Positions 33,642 to 40,762 of a stretch of 64,000 nt of DNA are shown here, piece after piece. The notes beneath the pieces were generated by a model, which was not told where the DNA came from, ran no database searches, and worked only from the letters and a program-made list of their open reading frames with translations. Position numbers and translations under genes: made by a program. Within the stretch, counting starts at the first letter, position 1; every line of letters starts with the position of its first letter. The DNA is from Pelomonas asaccharophilus_A (GTDB lineage: Bacteria; Pseudomonadota; Gammaproteobacteria; Burkholderiales; Burkholderiaceae_C), in the NCBI RefSeq assembly GCF_031458115.1, contig NZ_JAVDXV010000001.1, positions 248,001 to 312,000 of the forward strand, in the 5' to 3' direction.

Positions 33642-34940
33642 TTAGACGATGCCAGAACCCGAAGCGCCAGCCTTGGGCGGACGCTTGACGGCCACCTGCT
33701 CGCGATAGCCGGCCGCGCGGTAGGCGCCGACCGGATCGATGGCGCCGCCCGAGCGCAGGCGGGCCATCGCGAGGATGGGGCTCACGTCGGTGCGGAAGGC
33801 CTTCTTCAGCGTCTGCGCGGCTTGCAGCACGTCGTTGCTTTCCTGGAAGCCGACGAGGGCCGTGCGGTCCACCAGCGCGGCCTGCACGAAGGCGCGCTGA
33901 ACTTCGACGGCGCTGCTCATCAGGCTTTCGATGGGGTCGGTCACGTTGTGCGACTGGTCCAGCATGTACGACGGGTTGAACGCCGCGCCGTCACGGGCTT
34001 GCGAATCCGCCAGCTCGTTGAAGATCAGGAACAGCTGGAACGGATCGATGGAACCCGAGTCCAGGTCGTCGTCGCCGTACTTGCTGTCGTTGAAGTGGAA
34101 GCCACCCAGCTTGCCGAACTGCGCCAGGCGCGCCACGATCATCTCGATGTTGGTGTTGGGTGCATGGTGGCCCAGGTCCACCAGGCACTTGGCCTTGTCG
34201 CCCAGCGTCTGCGCGACGGCGAAGCTGGTGCCCCAGTCGGCGATGACGCTGCAGTAGAACGCCGGCTCGAACAGCTTGTGCTCGATGTACATCTGCCAGT
34301 CGTCCGGCAGGGCCGCGTAGATGCCGCGGGCAGAGTCGATGTAGCGCTCCAGCGCGCCGCGCAGATTGCTCTGGCCGGGGAAGTTGGCGCCGTCGCCGAC
34401 CCACACCGTCAGGCCCTTGGAGCCCAGCGTCTTGCCGAGCTCGATGCAGTCGATGTTGTGCTGGACCGCCAGTTCGCGCGACGCCTTGTTCGTGGACGTC
34501 AGGCTGCCGAACTTGTAGGTGGCGGACTGGCCGGCCTGGTCCTGGAAGGTGTTGGAGTTGACGGCGTCGAAGCCCAGGCCCAGCGAGTCGGCCTGTTCAC
34601 GCAGACCCTTGGGATCGGCGGGCTTGTCCCACGGGAAGTGCAGCGACACGGCCGGCGTGGCGCGCGTCAGCTGGTTGATGACGGCGCAGTCTTCCATCTT
34701 CTCGGTGACGTCGCGCGGCTCGCCCTTGCCGGGGAAGCGCGCGAAGCGCGTGCCGCCCGTGCCGGCACCCCAGGAGGGCACGGCCACGCCGAAGGTCTGG
34801 GCCTTGGCGGTCAGGGCTTCGATGTCCACGCCGCGGCGGGACAGCATGCCGCCCAGTGCGTCGTAGTCGGCCTGCAGCTCAGCGCGCTGCTTGGCGTTGT
34901 GCTGCTCGACCAGGCCGGCGTCGATGATGTTCTTGGTCAT
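33642..34940 (-). CDS. rhaI: L-rhamnose isomerase (RhaI, rhizobial/pseudomonad type)
   Basis: The protein has 432 residues and is cytoplasmic. The sugar-isomerase TIM barrel is shown by VSLHFPWDKP, MYIEHKLFEPAFYCSVIADWG, CLVDLGHHAPNTNIEMIVARL and the metal-binding FHFNDSKYGDDDLDSGSIDPF. This is the broad-specificity RhaI group (as in Pseudomonas stutzeri and rhizobia), not the E. coli RhaA group. It converts L-rhamnose to L-rhamnulose using a divalent metal. It lies 33 bp downstream of rhaD on the same strand, and the pair would share the operator region before rhaD. Confidence 0.93.
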   Translation of the reverse strand: MTKNIIDAGLVEQHNAKQRAELQADYDALGGMLSRRGVDIEALTAKAQTFGVAVPSWGAGTGGTRFARFPGKGEPRDVTEKMEDCAVINQLTRATPAVSLHFPWDKPADPKGLREQADSLGLGFDAVNSNTFQDQAGQSATYKFGSLTSTNKASRELAVQHNIDCIELGKTLGSKGLTVWVGDGANFPGQSNLRGALERYIDSARGIYAALPDDWQMYIEHKLFEPAFYCSVIADWGTSFAVAQTLGDKAKCLVDLGHHAPNTNIEMIVARLAQFGKLGGFHFNDSKYGDDDLDSGSIDPFQLFLIFNELADSQARDGAAFNPSYMLDQSHNVTDPIESLMSSAVEVQRAFVQAALVDRTALVGFQESNDVLQAAQTLKKAFRTDVSPILAMARLRSGGAIDPVGAYRAAGYREQVAVKRPPKAGASGSGIV

Positions 34941-34973
34941 GTGATTCTCCTGAAGCGCTTGCTAGTCTGCGCT

Positions 34974-37082
34974 TCAGCGGGTGAAGGCGGCGGCATTGCC
35001 GGCGTCGACGTTGAGGACATTGCCCGTGCTCTTGCCGGACTTGTCGCTGGCCAGGAAGTACACCGCCTCGGCGATGTCTTCCGGCAGCACGCTGAGCTTG
35101 AGCATGCTGCGCTGGCGGTAGAACTCTTCGATGTTGTCGCTGTCGATCTTGTTGGAGGCCGCGCGCTCTTCCTTCCACTTGCCGTCCCAGATGCGCGAGC
35201 CACGGATGACGGCGTCGGGGTTGACGACGTTGACGCGCACGCCGACGGCCGCGCCTTCCAGCGCGATGCAGCGGGCCAGGTGGATCTCGGCGGCCTTGGC
35301 CGTGCAGTAGGCCGATGCGCCGGCAGAAGCAACCAAGCCGTTCTTGCTGGCGACGAACACCATGGCGCCGCCGATCTTCTGCTGCTTCATCAGGCGGAAG
35401 GCACCTCGGCCCACCAGGAAGTAGCCGGTCACCAGGATGTCCTGGTTGCGCTGCCAGATTTCCAGCGTCGTGTCTTCCAGCGGCGCGGCCGAGGCGATGC
35501 CGGCGTTGGACACCAGGATGTCCAGGCCGCCGAAGCGCAGCGCGGTGGCCGTCAGCACGGCTTCCACTTCGGATTCGGACGTGATGTTGCCCTGCACGGT
35601 GGCGATGGCGTCCTTGCCGCCGACCTTCAGCAGGTTGGCCTTGGCTTCTTCCAGTGCAGCGGCGTCGATGTCGGTCAGCATGACGCAGGCACCTTCCTGC
35701 AGCAGCTGGCGCGCAACGGCCTGGCCGATGCCACCGGCGCCGCCGGTGACCAGGGCCACGCGGCCGGCCAGGCTCTTGGGCTTGGGCATGCGCTGCAGCT
35801 TGGCTTCTTCGAGCAGCCAGTACTCGATGTCGAAGGCTTCCTGCTCGGGCAGGCCGACGTACTTGTCGACACCGTTCGCGCCGCGCATCACGTTGATGGC
35901 GTTGATGTAGAACTCACCGGCGATGCGGGCCGTGGCCTTGTCCTTGGCGAACGACAGCATGCCCACGCCGGGGATCAGGTAGATGATGGGGTTGGCATCG
36001 CGCACGGCCGGGCTGGTCGGGCGCTTGCAGCGCTCGTGATAGGCGCGGTAGTCGGCGCGGTAGGCTTCCAGCGCGGTGTCCAGGCCGGCCAGCACGGCGT
36101 CGACGTCGGGGTTGCTGGGGTCGAAGTCCAGCACCAGCGGGCGGATCTTGGTGCGCAGGAAGTGGTCGGGGCAGGAGGTGCCCAGCGCAGCCAGCTTGAC
36201 CAGGTCGTTGCTGCCGACGAACTGCAGCACTTCGGCGCTGTCGTTGAAGTCGCCCAGCTTGCGCTCGTCGGCGCTGATGCGGCCGCGCAGCGCGGGCATC
36301 AGCTTGGCGGCGATGGCGGCGCGCTGCTCGGCGGGTAGCGTCACCGTCTTCACGCCGCCGAACACCGGCTGCTTGATGTTCTCGTTCAGCCACTGCTCGG
36401 CCAGGCGGATCATGTCCAGCGTGATCTCGTAGCAGCTCTTGGCGGTGTCACCCCAGGTGAACAGGCCGTGGCCTTCCAGGATGATGCCCTTCAGGTTGGG
36501 CTGCGACGTGGCCAGCGCTTCCAGCTTCAGGCCCAGGTCGTAGCCGGGGCGCTGCCAGGGCAGCCAGCCCAGCTGGCCGCCGAAGATCACTTCGGTCAGG
36601 CGCTTGCTGTCGGCACAGGCGGCGATGGCGATGATCGCGTCCGGGTGCATGTGGTCCACATGCGCCTTCGGGATATAGGCGTGCAGGGGGGTATCGATAC
36701 TCGCGGCACGCGGGTTCAGATTGAACGTGCAGTGCGGCAGGTAATCCACCATCTCATCTTCATGTTCCAGGCCGCGATAACGCTTCTTCAGCGCATTCAG
36801 CTTGTCCATGTACAGCGTGGAGAAACCATCCAGCTTGATGGAGCCCAAATCACCGCCGGAACCCTTGACCCACAGGACCTGCACGTCCTCGCCGGTCAGG
36901 TGGTCACGCATCGTGACCTTGGCCGAGGTATTGCCGCCACCGAAGTTGGTCACGCGCAGGTCGGAACCCAGCAGGTTGGAGCGGTACAGCAGCAGCTCGG
37001 GCTCGCTCATCTTGGCGGCGACGGCGTCATCCCACTTGGAGGCGATCGGGGGTTGTGCGGGGGTCTGGGAATTTGCAGTCAT
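34974..37082 (-). CDS. rhaD: Bifunctional rhamnulose-1-phosphate aldolase / L-lactaldehyde dehydrogenase
   Basis: The protein has 702 residues from ATG 37082; an upstream TTG (37100) is less likely. Residues ~1-410 form the class II aldolase domain (NFGGGNTSAKV, the zinc ligands in HVDHMHPDA and EGHGLFTWG). Residues ~440-700 are a short-chain dehydrogenase with cofactor loop VTGGAGGIGQAVA, SNAGIASAAP and catalytic Tyr/Lys in SAYCTAKAA. Rhizobial RhaD splits L-rhamnulose-1-phosphate to DHAP and L-lactaldehyde and oxidises the aldehyde to lactate. It is the first gene of the long minus-strand run and lies next to the operator cluster. Confidence 0.94.
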   Translation of the reverse strand: MTANSQTPAQPPIASKWDDAVAAKMSEPELLLYRSNLLGSDLRVTNFGGGNTSAKVTMRDHLTGEDVQVLWVKGSGGDLGSIKLDGFSTLYMDKLNALKKRYRGLEHEDEMVDYLPHCTFNLNPRAASIDTPLHAYIPKAHVDHMHPDAIIAIAACADSKRLTEVIFGGQLGWLPWQRPGYDLGLKLEALATSQPNLKGIILEGHGLFTWGDTAKSCYEITLDMIRLAEQWLNENIKQPVFGGVKTVTLPAEQRAAIAAKLMPALRGRISADERKLGDFNDSAEVLQFVGSNDLVKLAALGTSCPDHFLRTKIRPLVLDFDPSNPDVDAVLAGLDTALEAYRADYRAYHERCKRPTSPAVRDANPIIYLIPGVGMLSFAKDKATARIAGEFYINAINVMRGANGVDKYVGLPEQEAFDIEYWLLEEAKLQRMPKPKSLAGRVALVTGGAGGIGQAVARQLLQEGACVMLTDIDAAALEEAKANLLKVGGKDAIATVQGNITSESEVEAVLTATALRFGGLDILVSNAGIASAAPLEDTTLEIWQRNQDILVTGYFLVGRGAFRLMKQQKIGGAMVFVASKNGLVASAGASAYCTAKAAEIHLARCIALEGAAVGVRVNVVNPDAVIRGSRIWDGKWKEERAASNKIDSDNIEEFYRQRSMLKLSVLPEDIAEAVYFLASDKSGKSTGNVLNVDAGNAAAFTR

Positions 37083-37186
37083 GAGCTTGCCTGTGATCAA
37101 TGCGTCGTTCGTCAGCGGGGCCGCGACATGCGGCCCGGTGCCCTGTATCTATGGGCGAAACGGGCCGCAGTGTGGACTCAAACCCG

Positions 37187-37284
37187 CGCTCATGCGCGAC
37201 GCTCACAAGCAAAATCAAAAGGATGAGCGAATGCTGCGGTGCACAAGCAATCGCTCACGAAACGCTCACGGCCGTGAGCGTTTC
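37187..37284. promoter_or_regulatory. Operator cluster: CGCTCAY half-sites plus a 26-bp perfect palindrome
   Basis: Half-sites CGCTCAT (37187-37193), CGCTCAC (37200-37206), ATGAGCG (37223-37229, inverted) and CGCTCAC (37252-37258) precede a perfect palindrome at 37259-37284 whose left half is GAAACGCTCACGG. It lies in the 452-bp divergent region between rhaD (start 37082) and rhaR (start 37535). I infer that this is where the DeoR-type RhaR binds to repress rhaDI and the downstream run, and perhaps itself. No other gene lies in 37083-37534. Confidence 0.72.
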
Positions 37285-37352
37285 TTGATTGACCCTGTCA
37301 TGGGAATGACGTAATCTGCTTTCGGAACTGTGTTTCACCTGCGATCTGAGCG

Positions 37353-37524
37353 ATCTTGATTGCAGTGCAGCATGGCGACGGCGCCCGGGAGCAGCAGCCC
37401 TCGGGCGTGACCCGAGAGAGGGCTATCGCAGGCCTGATCCGGCAAAGCGATGCCCACCCCAAGAGGTCGGGCAACTCCTCAAGAGACAACGGTCGCTCCC
37501 GACCCGGGAGGCGCCCGACAGCAA
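37353..37524 (+). other. Possible structured 5' leader of rhaR
   Basis: The ~250 bp between the operator palindrome and the rhaR start has no convincing gene. It contains nested complementarities: CCCTCGGG/CCCGAGAGAGGG near 37400, GGTCGGG/CCCGACC around 37465-37508, and outer GGCGCC segments near 37379 and 37512 that can pair. This could fold as a three-way junction in the rhaR mRNA. I match it to no known riboswitch, and GC-rich DNA forms such pairings by chance, so confidence is low. Confidence 0.25.
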
Positions 37525-37534
37525 GGTGGCTTCC

Positions 37535-38413
37535 ATGATCAATCACAAGCGACACAAGCGTCTGCTCAAACTGCTGGACGAGCGTGAGCACGCCAGCGTT
37601 CAGCAGTTGATGGAATGGTTGTCCGCATCCGCCGCAACCGTGCGCCGGGATATTTCCTGGCTGGCCGCCAAAAACCAATTGACGCGCACCCGCGGTGGCG
37701 CGCAAAGGTTGGAGCAGAAGAAAAAGTCATACGCGCTGTCCAGCGAGACTTTTCAAAACAATATTCAGCAGAATACTGCTGCCAAACGCGCCATCGCCCG
37801 TTATGCCACCTCGATGTGCAATAACGGCGAAACCATCATCGTGAATGGAGGAACCACCACATTCATGATGACGGAGTTTCTCGTCGAGAAACAGCTGAAG
37901 ATTCTGACGAACTCTTTCCTGATGGCGCAGCGCCTGCTGCTGACCAGCGACAACGAGATCATCCTGCCCGGCGGCAAGGTCTACCGCGAGCAGAACGTCA
38001 TCCTCAGCCCGTTCGAGAACGACGTGGCCCAGCACCACTACGCGGCCAAGATGTTCATGGGCGTCTACGGCCTGAGCATCCTGGGCCTGATGGAAGCCGA
38101 CCCGCTGCTGATCCAGGCCGAGAAGCGCCTGATCGGCCAAGCCGAGGAACTCATCGTGCTGGTGGACAGCTCCAAGTTCCAGCGCAAGGCGGGCCTGGTG
38201 CTGTGCGGGTTGAACCGTGTCTCCACCGTCATCACCGACACCGGCGCGTCCGACAGTGCGGTGCAGCTGCTGGAGCACTACGGCGTGCGCGTCATCACCG
38301 TCGAACCCGAGGCGGTGGACCCGCAGGACGTGCACGCAGCCGCCCTGGGGCACGACTTTCGTGGAGTGATGGAAGCCAACGCCTACGGCCTGCACGCGGG
38401 GCTGGTCTCTTGA
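37535..38413 (+). CDS. rhaR: DeoR/GlpR-family regulator of rhamnose use
   Basis: ATG 37535 is preferred over GTG 37526 and gives 292 residues. The N-terminal helix-turn-helix (HKRLLKLLDEREHASVQQLMEWLSASAATVRRDISWLAAKNQLTRTRGGA) is classic DeoR. The sugar-phosphate-binding domain has GETIIVNGGTTTFMMTEFL, LTNSFLMAQRLLL, LPGGKVYREQNVI and a VDSSKFQRKAGLVL phosphate-binding region. It is similar in layout to rhizobial RhaR. It is divergent from rhaD and upstream of the FGGY kinase. A rhamnose pathway phosphorylated intermediate is the likely effector (inference). Confidence 0.88.
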   Translation: MINHKRHKRLLKLLDEREHASVQQLMEWLSASAATVRRDISWLAAKNQLTRTRGGAQRLEQKKKSYALSSETFQNNIQQNTAAKRAIARYATSMCNNGETIIVNGGTTTFMMTEFLVEKQLKILTNSFLMAQRLLLTSDNEIILPGGKVYREQNVILSPFENDVAQHHYAAKMFMGVYGLSILGLMEADPLLIQAEKRLIGQAEELIVLVDSSKFQRKAGLVLCGLNRVSTVITDTGASDSAVQLLEHYGVRVITVEPEAVDPQDVHAAALGHDFRGVMEANAYGLHAGLVS

Positions 38414-38527
38414 ACCCAAGGAGTCCGTACGGCAGTGGTCGTGGCCCGCGCCGTGGCGGGTCGCGGGGCGTGACCCCTAACGAATCGGCAACGATGTATT
38501 GCCCAGCAACTCACCCCGGCCCTCCGG

Positions 38528-38623
38528 GTTGAGCCTGGCAAGGGCGCATGCGGCGTTGCTCGTCGTTGCGGGCGCGAGCCCGCGGCCTCCTCACGCCTTG
38601 CCTGCGCCCTTGCCAGACTCAAC
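38528..38623. repeat. Near-perfect 21-bp inverted repeat between rhaR and the kinase gene
   Basis: Arm 1 (38528-38548) and arm 2 (38603-38623) pair over 21 bp with one mismatch (the arms begin GTTGAGCCTGGCAAGG and end CCTTGCCAGACTCAAC). The 54-nt interior contains its own GGGC/GCCC hairpin. It occupies the 241-bp gap 38414-38654. It may be a dispersed genomic repeat or a processing/attenuation hairpin within the rhaR-kinase transcript. Confidence 0.65.
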
Positions 38624-38654
38624 GCGGGCTACGCCCACTGCCGCACAGACTCCT

Positions 38655-40028
38655 ATGACCCCAGGCACCGTCGTCCTCGACATCGGCAAGACCAACGCCA
38701 AGCTGACCCTGATCGACGCCGCCGGCAAGGCGCTGGCGGAGGTGCGCACGCCCAACACCGTGCGCCGCGTGGGGCCCTACCCCCACCACGACACCGAGCG
38801 GCTGTGGACCTGGATGTGCGCTCAGCTGACCGAGCTGGCCAGCCAGGCGGACATCCGCGCCATCGTGCCCGTCACGCATGGCGCCACCGCCGCGCTTGTG
38901 GACGACGCCGGCCTGGTGCTGCCGGTGCTGGACTACGAGCACGAGTTCGGCGATGCCGCCGATGTGCAGCGTTATGCCGCCGTGCGGCCCGGCTTCGACG
39001 AGAGCGGCTCGCCCCGCCTGCCGGCCGGCCTGAACCTGGGCCGGCAGCTGGAGTGGCTGCAGGCCCGCTTTCCCGATGAGTTCGCGCGCACCCGCCATGT
39101 GTTGATGTACCCGCAGTACTGGGCCTGGCGCTTCAGCGGCGTCGCGGCCAGCGAGGTCACGTCGCTGGGCTGCCATACCGACCTGTGGCGGCCAGCCGAA
39201 CGGCGCTGGTCATCGCTGGTCGAGGCGCGTGGCTGGGAGTCGCTGTTCCCCGAACAGCGTGACGCCTGGGCGCGGCTGGGCCGCATCCAGCCCGAGCTGG
39301 CGGCGCGCACCGGCATCAGCGCCGATTGCGAGATCGTCTGCGGCGTCCACGACAGCAACGCATCGCTGCTGCGCCATCTGCTGACGCTGCAACGCAGCGG
39401 TCCCTGCACGGTGTTGTCCACCGGCACCTGGCTGATCGCCGCGGCGCTGGGCTCGGCGACCAAGCCTCTGGTCGAGGCCCAGGACATGCTCGCCAACTGC
39501 AATGTGTTCGGCGACGCCGTGCCCTGCATGCGCTTCATGGGCGGCCGCGAGTTCGGCGCCATCGCCGGCACGCAGCCCGCGCCGTTCGAGCGCGCGGACG
39601 TCGAACGCCTGATCGCGCAGGGCACGATGGCCTTGCCCTGTTTCGCCGAGACCGGTGGCCCGTTCGCCGGTCAGGTGGGCCGCTTCGTCGGGCCGCTGGC
39701 CGCGACGGCCGCCGAGCAGGCCGCGCTGGCCACGCTGTATGTCGTGCTGATGACCGACCATTGCCTGCACGCGCTGGGCGCCAGCGGCCGCGTGGTGGTG
39801 GAAGGGGCCTTCACGGCCAATGCCGAGTTCGGCCCGCTGCTGGCCGGGCTGGCCGAGGGGCGCGACGTGACGGTATCCGACGACAGCAGCGGCACGACCT
39901 GCGGCGCCTGGTTGCTGGACGCCTGGGGCCGCGAGGCCGAGGATGCCGCAGCGCCCGTGCCGGCGTGGAATCCGGCGGGCTGGCTGGCCTATCGTGATGC
40001 ATGGCGGGCGCAGGCCGGCGCGCACTGA
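38655..40028 (+). CDS. rhaK: FGGY-family carbohydrate kinase, probable L-rhamnulokinase
   Basis: ATG 38655 gives 457 residues beginning exactly at the first ATP-binding motif (VVLDIGKTNAKLTLID); an earlier frame start runs through the inverted repeat. Other FGGY features are VTHGATAALVD, LNLGRQLEWLQARFPDEF, CHTDLWRP, CGVHDSNASLL, VLSTGTWLIAAALG and a C-terminal VVVEGAFTANAEFGPLLAGL. It would phosphorylate L-rhamnulose to the substrate of RhaD. L-fuculokinase is the main alternative; location next to rhaR, rhaD, rhaI and rhaM favours rhamnulose. Confidence 0.82.
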   Translation: MTPGTVVLDIGKTNAKLTLIDAAGKALAEVRTPNTVRRVGPYPHHDTERLWTWMCAQLTELASQADIRAIVPVTHGATAALVDDAGLVLPVLDYEHEFGDAADVQRYAAVRPGFDESGSPRLPAGLNLGRQLEWLQARFPDEFARTRHVLMYPQYWAWRFSGVAASEVTSLGCHTDLWRPAERRWSSLVEARGWESLFPEQRDAWARLGRIQPELAARTGISADCEIVCGVHDSNASLLRHLLTLQRSGPCTVLSTGTWLIAAALGSATKPLVEAQDMLANCNVFGDAVPCMRFMGGREFGAIAGTQPAPFERADVERLIAQGTMALPCFAETGGPFAGQVGRFVGPLAATAAEQAALATLYVVLMTDHCLHALGASGRVVVEGAFTANAEFGPLLAGLAEGRDVTVSDDSSGTTCGAWLLDAWGREAEDAAAPVPAWNPAGWLAYRDAWRAQAGAH

Positions 40029-40046
40029 CCTGACAGCCACGAACAC

Positions 40047-40078
40047 AAAGGGCCGGCCTCGTCAGAGGCCGGCCCTTT
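40047..40078. terminator. Bidirectional intrinsic terminator
   Basis: A perfect 14-bp stem AAAGGGCCGGCCTC/GAGGCCGGCCCTTT encloses a 4-nt loop GTCA, with A and T runs at the two ends. It lies between the convergent kinase gene (stop 40028) and the PEP-CTERM gene (stop 40101) and can terminate transcription from both sides. Confidence 0.88.
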
Positions 40079-40100
40079 CAGTTGGGCGCTTGAACGGTTT

Positions 40101-40760
40101 TCAGCGACGACGGCGACACACCGCCGCCAGGCCCAGGCCGGCCAGCGAGGCCAGCGCCAGCGAGCCCGGCTCTGGGATGGTGAAGGCGCGCACGCTGTCG
40201 ATGGCCGGCGCGGAGAAGCCGGTGTTGTCGCTGGCGCTGTCGAAGGCGTAGACGCGCACCTCGTCGAAGCCCGCCAGGTCGCTGAGCCCCAGCACGCCGC
40301 CGATGGCGGACGGACCCATGGACAGCTTGCCGTTGCCGGTCAGCACGCCGTCCAGCCAGGTCTGCCACATCACGTGGATGCTGGCGAAGCCGGAGTCCAC
40401 CGCGAACTCGATGCCGTTCAGGTCGGGGCCTTCGCTGCGGATGCTCAGGTAGGCGTTCAGGCCCGTGGCCGCGAAGTAGTTGCCCGAGAAGGCCTCGCTG
40501 TACGACTGGCCGGGGTCCACGCAGAACTCGCCGGCATAGCCGCAACCGCCGTTGTCGTTGCCCACCGCGTTGACGGCGGTGAAGCGCAGGCCGCCCTCGC
40601 TCCAGGGGTTGTCGAGGTTGGTGTTGGCCTCGAAGTCGGCGGCGAAGGTCAGGTGGTTCGCGGCCGGCGTGGCGCTGCCGATGCCGCTCGTCTGCACGAC
40701 GGCGGCCATGGCGGGCGCCGCGAGCAGCGCGGCGAGCAGGGGAATGAGCTTGTTCTTCAT
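40101..40760 (-). CDS. PEP-CTERM sorting-domain protein
   Basis: The protein has 219 residues with signal MKNKLIPLLAALLAAPAMA. The mature part is a beta-rich domain with CGYAGEFCVDPG (paired Cys) and Gly/Asp-rich strands. The C-terminus is a complete PEP-CTERM tripartite signal: IPEPGSLALASLAGLGLAAV then CRRRR. Such proteins are processed by an exosortase and delivered to the envelope or matrix. It begins 2 bp after the PL4 stop, so the two are surely co-transcribed. I infer a secreted partner of PL4, perhaps binding rhamnogalacturonan. Confidence 0.88.
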   Translation of the reverse strand: MKNKLIPLLAALLAAPAMAAVVQTSGIGSATPAANHLTFAADFEANTNLDNPWSEGGLRFTAVNAVGNDNGGCGYAGEFCVDPGQSYSEAFSGNYFAATGLNAYLSIRSEGPDLNGIEFAVDSGFASIHVMWQTWLDGVLTGNGKLSMGPSAIGGVLGLSDLAGFDEVRVYAFDSASDNTGFSAPAIDSVRAFTIPEPGSLALASLAGLGLAAVCRRRR

Positions 40761-40762
40761 GT

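Noticed and set aside
37356..37538. 60-codon frame in the rhaR leader
   Set aside because: Low-complexity composition, overlaps the rhaR start, and no ribosome-binding site is seen.
38499..38654. Upstream extension of the FGGY kinase
   Set aside because: It would read through the 21-bp inverted repeat and add an Arg/Pro/Ala-rich segment before the conserved ATP-binding start.
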